The notes: generated from the letters alone by a model not told the origin. A stretch of 64,000 bases of DNA from Haberlea rhodopensis (GCA_907163345.1 CAJQUN010000032.1:2766424-2830423); one strand, 5' to 3'. Shown: positions 1 through 10,670, numbered from the stretch's first letter. A program made the numbers and translations.

Positions 1-466
1 TTTTGATACTTTTGCCAAGTTGGTTTTGTACTTCATTCTTGAAATCTTTGAACTTTTCAAAGGTTTCATGCTTATGCTTCATTAGGTACACATACCCATA
101 TCTACTGAGGTCATCAGTAAATGTAACGAAGTATTGAAAACCACCTCTAGCTTGTGTATTTATTGGCCCACATACATCACTATGTATTAGTCCCAATAAA
201 ACATTTTCCCTTTCAACATGTCCCTTGAAAGGGGCTTTAGTCATCTTGCCCATTAAACAAGATTCGCATGTTTCATATGATTCAAAATCAAATGAATCTA
301 ATACTCCATCCTTATGAAGTTTAGATATGCGGTTCTCGTTTATGTGGCCCAAGCGACAATGCCAGAGATAAGTCGGATTACAATCATTATTTTTAATCCT
401 TTTAGTATTTATATTATAGACAGGCATATTAAGATTTAATAAATAAAGACCATTCATCATTTGTGC
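1..466 (-). pseudogene. Copia-1 GAG-pre-integrase and integrase N-terminal part (window-edge fragment)
   Basis: Translation of the minus strand gives the conserved start of a Copia integrase. A GAG-pre-integrase stretch carries the motif WHCRLGHIN near 350, followed by CESCLMGKMTKAPF near 240-275 (the end of the zinc-binding part). The first catalytic-core block follows, with HSDVCGP near 175 and TFTDDLSRYGYVYL near 80-120; the aspartate of HSDVCGP is the expected first acid of the D,D,E triad. The remaining core is outside the window. The reading frame is open across what can be seen, but it is cut from its own gag and protease by the TRGAG-1 insertion at 472, so the element cannot make a normal polyprotein. 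Integrase would insert the cDNA copy into the nuclear genome. Confidence 0.85.
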
Positions 467-471
467 ACTAG
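467..471. repeat. Target-site duplication actag of TRGAG-1 (partner 15177-15181)
   Basis: The five bases actag directly precede the left LTR and directly follow the right LTR of TRGAG-1. Removing the element and one copy rejoins the two halves of Copia-1, with the protease-side sequence on the right and the GAG-pre-integrase sequence on the left. This fixes the insertion boundaries. Confidence 0.93.
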
Positions 472-2145
472 TGATCGCTTTTATTTTAAACAATTATTTC
501 CAATCTAGCGATTTTAGACCGCAAGTGCACGGTGTCAAGTTTTAGTATAGATAGGAAGATACGGATTGTCGAACCCACAGAGACTAACAAGTAATTACCA
601 AATAAGACACTTTTAACTATATTTAACCTACGAAAATTAATTAAATAATTAAACTACTAATTAATTATAATTAACTACTAATCCAACCAAGTCAATAAAA
701 GTAAACGAGAAAAATCCACTAGAGAAGATTATCGAGACTTTGGCTCACCAATGCAATCCCCTACAATTCTCGATTGAATATCCAAATATTTCTAAGGTGA
801 CGAGTTCTCCGAATTTATCTAATATACTCTCTCGAGCTATATTAAACCTAATATCAAATTGCAGTAAGTCACTCTCGTGCACTCATTGAACAACTCGATA
901 TTGCATAAGATCCATGAAAACTCATAGCTTTCGATTACTAGATATCTATGGCTATCACGCATGTATTTGACGTCATCTCTCGATCTCGGTCTTAAATCCA
1001 TGGTATGAATTATTAATTCCGTATCATAAAATCATCTCTCGATCTCAATTATGATACTAACATCATTCAAAGGTGATCAATCCTCTAAAAGCATGAAGAA
1101 CATAAAACATACGCAAAGAACTAAAAGAATTCAATCATTAAATCATCAAATCGAAGGTTCATAACAAAGGTTCGCCTAGCCTCGATAAATAAAATTAGTT
1201 CAACATAGTAAATCAAAACAAATCAAAACTAAGAATTAAAGACAAAGAAAAACTCCCAGCGTCGACTCCGGTTGTAGATCTTCGCTCCTTCTCTTGCTTC
1301 CTTCTCGATCGTCTCTTTTTATCGCCTTGTTGGGTTGTTCCAATTCCTAGGATGAATAGGTGAAGATGGATGAAGGTTGAATGGTAGAAGGATGGAGGCT
1401 GGACATGAAGTGAAGGAAAGTGAGGGGAGAAGAAGGTGGAGGCTGTGGTGATTGGGTTCCTAGGTTAAAATCTGATGATTCTCTTGAGTAGGTCTCGTTC
1501 CTGCCTTTTAAAAATCCCGTGCATCAAATAAGGAAAGCAGTCCAAAATTTCCAAAATTCATCAGGCGTAATGCGCCTCCGAAGTGGCGTAGTTACGCTTG
1601 TCGATGTGTCAACAAATCTGGCTTCCCGCGTGATAGGCGTATTTACGCCTCCAAAGTGGCGTAATTACGCCACTTAAATTTTCAAAAGCCGTGGGCTAGG
1701 TGTAGTTACGCCTCAAAGTAGGCGTAATTACGCCTGTTGAATTAATTCAATGATGTTTCTTCGCCTTTTTTCAGCTTCTGGCGAGTTTCGTATTTTGGCC
1801 ATAACTTTCTCATATGAACTCCAAATGTGATGAATCAGCTGTCCATGCGAAGATAAGAGAAAGTTCTACAACTTTTATATGGACCACAGTTCCAAAACAT
1901 GGCTCAAACATATAGTAATTTGAGGAGAAAGGAGCAACATGTGTCTTGGATTCTGGTTTTTTCCTCTTTTCTTCAACTTTATTCATTCTTTCATCATTTT
2001 TGGTTCATTTCTTCTACTTTTATGCATTTCAACATTGATTCCTGAAATATAGAAATATATACCATAAACCGTAAAATAATCCAAGAATCAACACGAAAAC
2101 ATATACATATCATAGCCTAAAAACGCGTAATATTCAACCCTATCA
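472..2145 (-). repeat. TRGAG-1 3' LTR
   Basis: This is the left LTR, 1674 bp, the same length as its partner at 13503-15176. It starts TGATCGC and ends TATCA, and is bordered inside by the polypurine tract at 2146. It differs from the partner at a small number of positions (for example cctacgaa versus cctatgaa, agagaag versus agagagg, and a one-base loss in the first palindrome near 1570). It contains the palindrome-pair array at 1564-1734. Confidence 0.93.
1564..1734. repeat. Palindrome-pair array (GGCGTAATTACGCC type) in TRGAG-1 3' LTR
   Basis: Six copies of a 14-bp palindrome with core GGCGTAATTACGCC occur as three pairs, with about 22 bp between starts inside a pair. Several copies here carry single changes or losses compared with the cleaner copy in the other LTR (14595-14766). 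Confidence 0.8.
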
Positions 2146-2160
2146 ACTCCCCCAAACTTA
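2146..2160 (-). promoter_or_regulatory. TRGAG-1 3' polypurine tract with adjacent hairpin
   Basis: On the minus strand AAGTTTGGGGGAG (2159-2147) ends one base from the 3' LTR start. This is the expected primer for plus-strand DNA synthesis. Just upstream on that strand, 2164-2183 forms an 8-bp hairpin (CTTAATCG, 4-base loop, CGATTAAG). Confidence 0.85.
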
Positions 2161-3669
2161 ACACTTAATCGTCCTCGATTAAGCATTAAAATCATAAGGT
2201 AGAGTTCATTCTTGATATTTGAAACATTTATTTCATGACTTGCTTATTCTCAGAAATCTCATGCACATATACAAAAGTTGACAAGACATGTTTTCTCCTA
2301 ATTCAAGCAACATCTCTCAAAATCGGAACGTGTGTGTGTGCTCTAGTCAATCTCAAGTTTCATGCACATATTCAAGATCAAATCATGCTAATCAACTCAA
2401 AGTCGAGATTATCATCAAGCATTACATAGGCCTATTTTCAAACAACTTCTCCACTAATGATAGTTACTCTCTAGACTTGGATCAAAATGACTTTTTAAGC
2501 TTGTAATGTAAGGCCTTTGGTGTTGGCTTCAAAGAAAAGATAGGATAAGCGCAAAGAAGAGAGTATAATCATTTACAGTTCAAATTTTTCGCACACATCG
2601 AGCTTCTCTTCTTTTTCTTTTATAGCCTTGGCCACTTTGGGTCTTATTTAGTCAATCTTTTTCTCAAAGCTTTTTATCTATCTTTTTCTTTTCTCATTCA
2701 TCATTTTTTTCAATAAGCTCATCAAGATATAACAATTCAAGTGCATCGAATGATATTCATTATACTCCCTTAGGGTAAGGATAACTTTTTTCATTTAGGC
2801 TCAAATAAGGGTAAGTATAATAAGTTTGCCAAAGAATGTCGAATGGGGTCTAATTATATGCAATGCATATACCATTCTTTTTTCAATAAAGCTCAAATGG
2901 GACACTAGGGATTGATATGAATCATGGTAAGCTTGAAAGGCTCAAACGTTTCAAAGATCGCCTAGATCATTTCCAAGTCAAGTTTGTAACTATAAAATTT
3001 CGCCTCAAAGTGTCATCATCAAATAAGTTCTAGGATAACTCTAAGATGCTCAAGACAAATCATCAAGTTCACAACAATTATCACTATTCAACATGCAATC
3101 CACAAGATCATGACTCATTGTGCTCAAAGTATTCCTCATTCTTGACATGCTAACTCAAATTAGGATATTCATGTACAAGTCCAATCACAAATCAAGTTCA
3201 TATGCATAGTGAGATCAAAATCCTCATTGAATAGTCACTACTATAATTCATTCTTTTCTCAAGTTTGAACTCATAAAAAAAAATTTTAGCTCATAATAAT
3301 CGGACGATTCAAGTGTCATTTAAGCACGCAACATGTAGTTAAAACAAGTAAAACATGCAAGCTACTACTCCCCCAAACTTAAATCAAACATTGCCCTCAA
3401 TGTTTAAAAGAATCAAAAGGAAACAGTAAACTCCCCTGATCAAGACGTTTGCAAGAGGGTTGAGGAAGATTTGCTTTTGAAAGCTCCACTGTTGTAGGGG
3501 TTCATCGCTCCAACTGAGTACCTAGTAAGAGAAGAATACAAATAAAATAGTCGACACGGGAGATAAACAAACTAAATGCAAAAACTAAAAATAAACAAAA
3601 CTAAATGGCAAAAGGATAAGCTTGGGTTGCCTCCCAAGAAGCGCTGATTTTTAGTCGTCGGCTTGACCA
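2161..3669 (-). other. Conserved noncoding 3' region of TRGAG-1
   Basis: About 1.5 kb between the gag stop and the polypurine tract has no convincing gene; short open frames here do not match the equivalent region of TRGAG-2. Blocks of it recur in TRGAG-2 at 43949-45481 in the same order (for example the stretches around 2290-2350, 2440-2620 and 2820-2880). A second perfect copy of the polypurine motif lies at 3368-3380, with an 8-bp hairpin at 3386-3405 (AAACATTG, loop, CAATGTTT). The conservation between two separate elements suggests a structural or packaging role (inference). Confidence 0.7.
3368..3380 (-). promoter_or_regulatory. Second polypurine-tract motif inside TRGAG-1
   Basis: The minus strand reads AAGTTTGGGGGAG, identical to the 3' polypurine tract at 2147-2159 and 1221 bp upstream of it on the element strand. 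It is accompanied by the hairpin at 3386-3405. TRGAG-2 has the same arrangement at 45178-45190. Confidence 0.7.
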
Positions 3670-4023
3670 TCAGAAGCAACCATCAAAGAGCGGCTGCCGC
3701 CCATAGTAAGTATCGTATGATACCACTAATGGGTCTTCATTTAGTATGCCCTCAAGATTGGCAAGATTGTAACAATGTAATCTCGTCGCTCCAACAACAT
3801 TCTTGAATTTGTAGGCATGGGAGAAGGATTCTTGGCTTGGCTTCATATCTTGGAAGATGTAGTGTGGTGAAGTTGGCATCGATGGAACATACGGATCCAC
3901 ATATGGCATAGAACATGTCTCCATCGATGGGCTCAAATCGGAATCTTCGAAGGTCTCTTCCTCTTCCAACATCACACTCGATTCATCTTCATATGGGAAC
4001 TCCTCGGATGACATCTCTGAAGT
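3670..4023 (-). pseudogene. TRGAG-1 gag-like gene, C-terminal part (split by Tek-1)
   Basis: This is the C-terminal 117 codons of the gag-like gene, ending at the stop at 3670. The reading frame is continuous with 12675-13349 once Tek-1 and one copy of its TSD atgct are taken out, so the gene was intact when Tek-1 landed. The segment is acidic at first (SSEEFPYEDESSVMLEEEE) and then carries a block shared with TRGAG-2 (MPYVD near 3900, NEDPLVVSYDTYY near 3700-3740, and the end LFDGCF). I do not recognise this C-terminal domain. It may be a lineage-specific capsid tail. Its retention in two elements with clearly different LTRs suggests it is a real part of the protein. Confidence 0.75.
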
Positions 4024-4028
4024 ATGCT
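4024..4028. repeat. Target-site duplication atgct of Tek-1 (partner 12675-12679)
   Basis: The five bases atgct border both ends of Tek-1. Collapsing them restores one frame through the TRGAG-1 gag-like gene. Confidence 0.94.
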
Positions 4029-4671
4029 TGTGATGCCCCGAAATTAATTGATGGCAATCTGAATATTAATTATGCTTATATGATAATTTATTACGATGAT
4101 TAAGATATGTGTGGGAAATGAAGAAGTAACATGATTTAAGGATGTTGATTTTAATTATGAGGATGATATGGGTTTAATGAAGTTGGTTGCATTTTGTAAA
4201 TGCTTATCATGTTAATGTATTTTATATACATCATGTTATTTATTGGGGTACAAGTTAAATGTAAGAATTTAATACTTAACCCACCACTTTTACCTCACCT
4301 CACCTTTACACTCAAATCCCCAAAACCCTCTCCCCCTCATTTTCGATTTTTGACCTAAAGGTGGGAAGAAATCCTTGTAAAAGCTTTGTTCTTGCACTTC
4401 TTGGTAAGATTTAGTGCCTATTATGTTTATATATCACTTATTGATGTTCTTGAAGTGTTGAGTGAGTTTTGGAAGGGTTTTAAAAAGGGTTTTAAAATGG
4501 GTTTATTTGGGTTAGTGTGATTCTTGGTGGGATGTTGGATTTTTAGTGGTTTTATGATGTGTGTTGAAGGTTTTGAGTGTTTTAATGTTTATGAGTTGTT
4601 GGTATTAATGATGGTTGAGGTTGGTGAGGTTTAAATGTGCAAAAATGGAGTTTTTCGTGGTACAGAGGCTG

Positions 4672-4879
4672 GCGATCGATCGCCCGTTTTTGGCGATCGA
4701 TCGCGAGCATGCAGTAGGCTCCAGAAGCCTTTGGCGATCGATCGCCACTTTTGGGCGATCGATCGGTGACGATGGCGATCGATCGCGCCAAGTATGGCGA
4801 TCGATCACCGAAGAGGGAAAATTTCACCCCCGTCCAGTGTGATCTCGCGATCGATCGCGCCTGGGCGGCGATCGATCGC
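4672..4879. repeat. Palindrome-pair array (GCGATCGATCGC type), Tek-1 5' LTR
   Basis: Eight copies of a 12-bp palindrome start at 4672, 4693, 4734, 4755, 4775, 4797, 4847 and 4868, giving four pairs with offsets 21, 21, 22 and 21. Flanking bases also match within pairs: the last pair forms a perfect 17-bp stem beginning ATCTCGCG. One copy (4797) has a C-to-T type change at a CpG compared with the other LTR. Confidence 0.9.
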
Positions 4880-4883
4880 GAGA

Positions 4884-4892
4884 TGTAAAAAT
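4884..4892 (+). promoter_or_regulatory. Candidate TATA-like element, Tek-1 LTR
   Basis: TGTAAAAAT begins 5 bp after the palindrome array, where Tek-4 has a better TATAAAT at the matching place. Position and A/T content are the only support. An alternative is TTTATATACA at 4221-4230, upstream of the array. Confidence 0.35.
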
Positions 4893-5243
4893 GGGTATTT
4901 TGATTATTTTGTGGGATTTTCGAATATTGAACTATGATTAGCTTCTAATATTGAATTGTATGGTTGTGTAGAACCATCACAAGGACCCACAACTTCAAGA
5001 GGATAAAGTACTACGATTTCACCACATTTTGAAAAGGTACGTAAAAAACGTACGGGCATGAAACGGTAACATATTCCTAAACTATGACTTTGCATTAATT
5101 GCATAAGTATTTATGATGATGATTATGATGATTATGATGAATAATTTAAGATGATGATGTTTGAAATGATGATGCTTATAAGATGATGACGCATGTTTAA
5201 CTATGCTACTTAGAATGGTTGAATGTCCGGTGACTATTATGGC

Positions 5244-5463
5244 AAGCGAGGAAGGTCTTGCCGCTCACATAACTGAGCGATGGGGTACATCCGCTATCAA
5301 GGTGTAGCGATGGGTATCATCCGCTGAGCGATGGGGTACATCCGCTATCAAGGTGTAGCGATGGGTATCGTCCGCTGAATAAGAGATACATCCGCTATCA
5401 AGGCGTAGCGATGGGTATCATACGATGAGTTATGTCGAGCGAGGGGGCCAAATCGTGCCGCTG
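5244..5463. repeat. AGCG...CCGCT stem-loop array, Tek-1 5' LTR
   Basis: Alternating AGCGA and CCGCT words can pair as repeated short stems (for example AGCGATG with CATCCGCT, one bulged C). A roughly 51-57-bp unit recurs in tandem. The same kind of array lies in the other LTR (about 11952-12172) and in Tek-2, Tek-3 and Tek-4. Confidence 0.7.
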
Positions 5464-5969
5464 TCATAATAGAACCCGGATAGTCCAATTTCTAATTAAC
5501 ATGGATTGTTGTGAGCTTATATACGAAATATGATGTTAATCATTCATGTCTTGAACTAATGATGATATGCGTAATTATGACACAGGGACAACCAAGGAAG
5601 GATAGTACTATTAAACAGGAAGTATATGTTATCAATTATTTCCATGCATTATTTATATGCCAGTAACTCATGATGTTAAGTAACGATGTACATGCTCACG
5701 ATGGGTTGTTCCTGTAGGTACCCTTTTGGATCGAGACTAAGGGTCGGGTTGAGATGGTGAGCTAAAGGAGCATAAGAAGATAGATACATGATTTTTGTTA
5801 GCCTTAACATTCATTTTAGGGAATGTAACCAACTAACTATTGAAGTTTCATTTTGGCCTGTAATTACATTGAGCTCACATAACAACCAGAACTCTAAGAT
5901 GTCTCTAATACATGTTTAGTTCATAATACGCTATTAATATGATGTTAAGGTAGGAAGACCCTACATTAG

Positions 5970-5981
5970 TGGTATCAGAGC
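5970..5981 (+). promoter_or_regulatory. Tek-1 primer-binding site (initiator tRNA-Met type)
   Basis: TGGTATCAGAGC begins 4 bases after the 5' LTR. It is the standard complement of the 3' end of plant initiator tRNA-Met and primes minus-strand DNA synthesis. Confidence 0.92.
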
Positions 5982-6162
5982 AGTGGTTAGATAACCCGGG
6001 GATGAGTGAAGGGTAGCCTTAGCAGTAGGTTGGCTAGGCGCTTACTTTTGACATATTATGTTGCACATGAAGTATATGGGTGTTATGATAACATGTTATG
6101 GCTTTCTAACGATGTTTATATGAACTGCTTTTGGATCTTGTTGTTAACCCTTGTGTTGCAGT

Positions 6163-7222
6163 ATGGCAGCAAATATCGACATTGGTGATGCGGTAAGTGT
6201 GAACGCTAGTGCGGGGCGCACGAATCCCCTACCCCCGCCAGCCCTAGGCGAAGAACCGTCCGAACAACAGCTACTGCCGGGAGAGTTGAGTTTGACTCAA
6301 TTTCTAGCGTATCGGCCCCCGACTTTTGAAGGGACTGAAACAGGGGAGTGAGCCGAGGAATGGCTAGAAAGGATAGAACAAATATTTGTGGCAGCCCCGT
6401 GTGCAAAGACGGCATGGATAAGGCTAGCAGAGTTCCAATTAGCCAAGAAAGCACTGATGTGGTGGAGGACCACCGTGATTGAACAGGAGGCACAGGGTCA
6501 AGAGGTAAACTGGAAGCTGTTTAGAACTAGATTCCTGGCCCGATACTTTTCAGCGGCTGCACGTCAAGCTAAAGAGGATGAATTTATTAAACTGAAGCAA
6601 GGTACCATGCCGGTGTCAGATTATGCCCTCCACTACTGTTCCCTACTCAGATATGTACCTCATATCGCTGCCGACACTCAAGCAAAGATGAGGAACTTTA
6701 TGAAGGGCTTGAGGCCAGAACTCTATGATAGGGTGATTACATATGGCCCTACCTGCTTCGACGATGCACTTACACGGGCTGAGTTAGCCGAACTAGGGGT
6801 TGGTGCATACCCTGATGCTGTACCACCTCCAGCACCCCCTCAGAGATCTACTCCCGACAATTTGAAACCAAGGGGTGATCAATTTAAGCCTGGAGGGAAC
6901 ACTTCAGTGCTAGATTCAGTGGAAGGAGGCCCGATAACCGATGGAGAGGAAACCGCAGGAATGACACCCCACCAAGAAGAGGACAGTCCGGGGAGGCAGT
7001 GTTGGGGAGGTTCAATGCTCTCTTTGTGGGCAACCACATCTGACGAAGAATTGTGTAGGATGTTATGTTTGTGGCGAGAGAGGCCACTTTGCTCGACAAT
7101 GTCCCAACAGGGAAAGGCAGCAGAATTCTACTGGGAGGTCTACGGACAGAGCAGCACCGCACAGGCCCCCATATATACCGAGGCAATATAGAAGTCAGCC
7201 TACGGGGCCACCTCAAGGACAG
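6163..7222 (+). pseudogene. gag: Tek-1 gag (nonsense and frameshift mutations)
   Basis: The ATG at 6163 sits in the same context as the start used by Tek-2 and Tek-4. Gag packages the RNA and forms the particle. The N-terminal region reads through NPLPPPALGEEPSEQQLLPGEL and is stopped by TGA at 6349-6351, where relatives read an arginine-like or leucine codon before EEWLERIE. The same frame then continues (retrotransposon gag domain, WWRTTV near 6460, YVPHIA near 6650, LRPELYDRV near 6715) until a frameshift near 6900, after which the zinc-knuckle region is in another frame. The protein cannot be made in full. Confidence 0.85.
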
Positions 7223-10200
7223 GTGTATGCATTGACAAGGGAACAGGCTACAGCGGCTCCGGAGGAGGTCATAGCGGGTACGTGTCTTTTATTTACGCAC
7301 CCTGCCTTTATATTGATCGACACAGGTGCGTCACACTCCTTTGTGTCGACGAGTTTTGTGGAAAGACACCACATATGCACTGCTCCGTCGCCCACGCCTC
7401 TTGTAGTCTCGACACCCGCTGGAAGGAGTTTGATTGCTGATCAGATTGTCTATGATAGCCTCATTTATTTTGAGGATAACAAGTTAAGGTCGGATTTGAT
7501 CGTTCTGGGAATGTCGGACTTTGACTGTATACTGGGTATTGATGTTCTGAATAGGCACCAGGCAGTTGTGAACTGCAGGCAGAGGACTGTGCGATTTAGA
7601 TCTGATGAAGGAGTTCAGTGGACGTTCTATGGGGATGGTTCTCGTTCAAAAATTCCATTCCGCGGTCAAGATGACACAATTATTGGAACGAGGCCATACA
7701 GGATATCTTATTTATGCTGTTGATGTTTCTGGAAAGAAGGAAGAGCTAAAGGTTGAAGATGTGCCCGTAGTGGCGGAATTTCCTGATGTATTTCCTGAAG
7801 AGATTCCTGGATTCCCACCGGCGAGAGAGGTCGAGTTTGGAATCGAATTGCTACCGGGGACGTCAGCCATTTCCCGTGCCCCGTATAGGATGGCACCAAC
7901 GGAACTAAAGGAATTGAAAGTTCCGTTGCAAGAACTCCTTGACAAGGGCTACATACGCCCTAGCGTATCGCCCTGGGGTGCACCAGTTTTGTTTGTCAAG
8001 AAGAAAGATGGCTCGATGCGTTTGTGCATCGATTACAGACAACTGAACAAAGCCACAGTAAAGAACAAGTATCCACTTCCGAGGATCGATGATTTATTTG
8101 ATCAGTTGCAGGGTACGAGACTCTACAGTAAGATCGATCTGAGGTCGGGGTACCATCAGATTCGGGTAAGGGAGGATGATGTGCAGAAGACAGCTTTCAG
8201 GACCAGATATGGGCACTATGAATTCTTAGTTATGCCCTTTGGGGTGACGAATGCCCCAGCTGTTTTCATGAGTTTAATGAACAGGGTATTCCAGCCATAT
8301 TTGGACCAGTTCGTCATAGTCTTCATTGATGATATACTTATTTACTCCCGGACTGAAGAAGAACATGTTGAGCACTTGAGGACAGTACTTCAGATCCTTA
8401 GAGATCATCAATTATATGCAAAGCTTAGCAAGTGCGAGTTTTGGTTGGACAGTGTGGTATTCTTGGGCCACGTTATATCTAGCAGTGGGATATCTGTGGA
8501 TCCCAGAAAGATTGAAGCTGTTATGGAGTGGGCTGCACCCACTTCTGTGCCCGAGATACGGAGCTTCCTTGGTTTAGCAGGTTATTACCGACGTTTCGTT
8601 GAAGGATTCTCTAAGATTGCTAAGCCATTGACACAGCTAACTCAGAAAGGAGTACCGTTCTTTTGGTCCGAAGCTTGTGAGGAAAGCTTCCAAGAATTGA
8701 AGCATCGTTTGACGACAGCACCAGTATTGGTGATCCCTTCTGAGAATAAGAAGTTTGCCTTGTACACGGATGCATCATTGCAAGGTTTGGGTTGTGTGTT
8801 GATGCAAGATAAGCACGTGGTAGCTTATGCTTCGAGGCAGTTGAAGCCCCATGAGACCAGATACCCAGTCCATGATCTAGAACTGGCGGCCATCATTTTC
8901 GCCTTGAAGATTTGGCGTCATTATCTTTATGGTACGACGTTTACTATCTTTACAGACCACAAGAGCTTTAAATTCTTATTCACCCAACCAGAACTGAATA
9001 TGAGGCAAAGAAGATGTATGGACTTACACAAGGATTATGATTGTGAGATAGAGTACCATCCGGGTAAAGCAAATATGATAGCAGATGCCTTAAGTCGGAA
9101 AGTGAAGAGCACCGCTGAGGATACTATGAGCTTATCAGCTATGATGACTTCTTATTGCCATTTAGGCTATGATTTCGATGCGGACACGTCGCCGGTGCGA
9201 GTGTCGACCCTATTGGCTGAGCCGGGCATATTTGAGGCCATTAGGAAAGCTCAGAGGTCGGACGATGAAATTCAGAGATGGTCGTCGATAATACTCCAAG
9301 GGCAACCATCAAAGTTCCGAGTGGCTGAGGATGGTTCATTGAGACTAGGCAACCGTTGGGTGGTACCAAAGACACCAGAATTACGCCAAGGAATCTTGCA
9401 CCGTGCCCACAGTAGCCGGTTCAGTATCCACCCAGGAGGAAGAAAGATGTACAAGGACCTATGTAGTCAATTTTGGTGGAGACGCATGAAGCTTGAAGTA
9501 ATTGCTTTTGTTAAGAGGTGTCTAATCTGCCAGCAGGTAAAGACAGAAAGACAGAGGCCTGGTGGTGAGTTGAAGAGCTTAGAGGTACCTAAATGGAAGT
9601 GGGAGCATATATCTATTGACTTCGTGACCCACTTGCCAAGGTCGGCCTCTGGATTCGATGCGATCTGGGTAATCGTGGATAGGCTGACGAAGGTAGCCCA
9701 TTTCATCCCTTACAATATGACTTTCACATATTTAAAGATGGCCCAACTATATATGCGGGATGTAGTGAGATTGCATGGCATTCCAGTCTCGATAGTGTCT
9801 GACAGGGACCCGAGGTTCACTTCACATTTCTGGGAGGGTCTCCAGACAGCTTTGGGCACGGAGGTAAGACTGAGTACAGCCTATCACCCTCAGACAGACG
9901 GTCAGACAGAGCGTACCATACAGACGCTCGAGGATATGTTAAGGGCATGCGTTTTAGAGTTTGATACTCCGTGGCAGGATTCGGTACCACTGGTGGAGTT
10001 CTCCTATAACAACAGCTATCAGGCGAGCATTCAAATGGCTCCTTTTGAAGCCCTTTATGGACGACGATGTAGATCACCGCTGTATTGGGAGGACTTGACT
10101 AGTAAAGCGGTCGGAGGACCGGATATGATTAAAGATATGGAAGAAAAGATCAAGACGATACGCTTAAATATGAAAGCGGCCCAAGATAGGCAAGCGGCCT

Positions 10201-10670
10201 ATGCCAATAAGCGGCGACGACCGCTAGAATTCCAAGTAGGAGATAAGGTTTTCTTGAAAATCTCACCCTTCAGGGGTGTGGTCCGTTTTGGTATGCGGGG
10301 AAAGTTATCTCCTAGGTATGTGGGGCCGTATGAAATATTGCAGCGCATCGGTACTTTGGCCTACCGTTTGGCGCTACCACCGTCCTTATCCGGTATTCAT
10401 GATGTCTTTCATGTTTCCATGTTGAGAAAGTATGAACCCGATCCGTCTCATGTATTGCAACCTTCAGAGGTTCAGTTGAGTTCAGATGTATCCTATGTTG
10501 AACGACCGGTTAGAATTCTGGATCGTGAAGATCGTAGGCTACGAAGTAAGATTATACCGATGGTCAAAGTTCAGTGGGATCGCCGGGGTGTCGAGGAGGC
10601 TACGTGGGAGACGGAACGGCATATGGTGCAGCACTACCCGGAACTATTTTCTGGTATGATTTATGTTTAG
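7223..10670 (+). pseudogene. pol: Tek-1 pol: protease, reverse transcriptase, RNase H, integrase, chromodomain; one frameshift
   Basis: The protease motif LIDTGASHSFVS is at about 7310-7345. The frame shifts near 7660-7670, and a single open frame then runs to TAG at 10668. Reverse transcriptase covers about 7900-8560 with FIDDILIYS near 8323-8350 (catalytic aspartates present). RNase H has YTDAS near 8763 and TDHKS near 8955. Integrase has the HHCC finger (HPGGRKMY near 9430, CLICQQ near 9520) and the core (IDFVTHLP near 9615, SDRDPRF near 9798, DGQTERT near 9898). The C-terminal chromodomain-like end (VKVQWD near 10565, EEATWE near 10590) identifies the Tekay/Del group and may guide insertion to heterochromatin. 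Relative to other copies RNase H has KSFKFL and RRCMDLHKD, likely decay. Confidence 0.9.

Larger units (their letters stand above)
4029..5965 (+). repeat. Tek-1 5' LTR
   Basis: The LTR is 1937 bp, from TGTGATGCC to CCTACA. It holds, in order, the eight-copy palindrome array (4672-4879), a TATA-like stretch (4884-4892), a GTACGT/ACGTAC hairpin (5037-5053), and an AGCG/CGCT stem-loop array (5244-5463). The partner is at 10730-12674. The pair differs by scattered substitutions and short indels, for instance around 4300, where one LTR has extra sequence. Confidence 0.93.

Noticed and set aside
3670..4014. Host gene encoding an acidic 114-residue protein
   Set aside because: It joins in frame to the TRGAG-1 gag across the Tek-1 insertion and has a homologue at the same place in TRGAG-2, so it belongs to the element.
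4672..4879. Regularly spaced short repeats resembling a CRISPR array, or the cyanobacterial HIP1 octamer GCGATCGC
   Set aside because: Repeats are 12-bp palindromes with irregular inter-pair gaps inside LTRs of a plant retrotransposon; there are no cas genes, and the core is GCGATCGATCGC rather than the octamer.
5970..5981. Possible tRNA gene fragments at TGGTATCAGAGC and TGGCGCCGTTGCCGGGG sites
   Set aside because: Only the complement of tRNA 3' ends is present, adjacent to LTRs; these are primer-binding sites, not tRNA genes.
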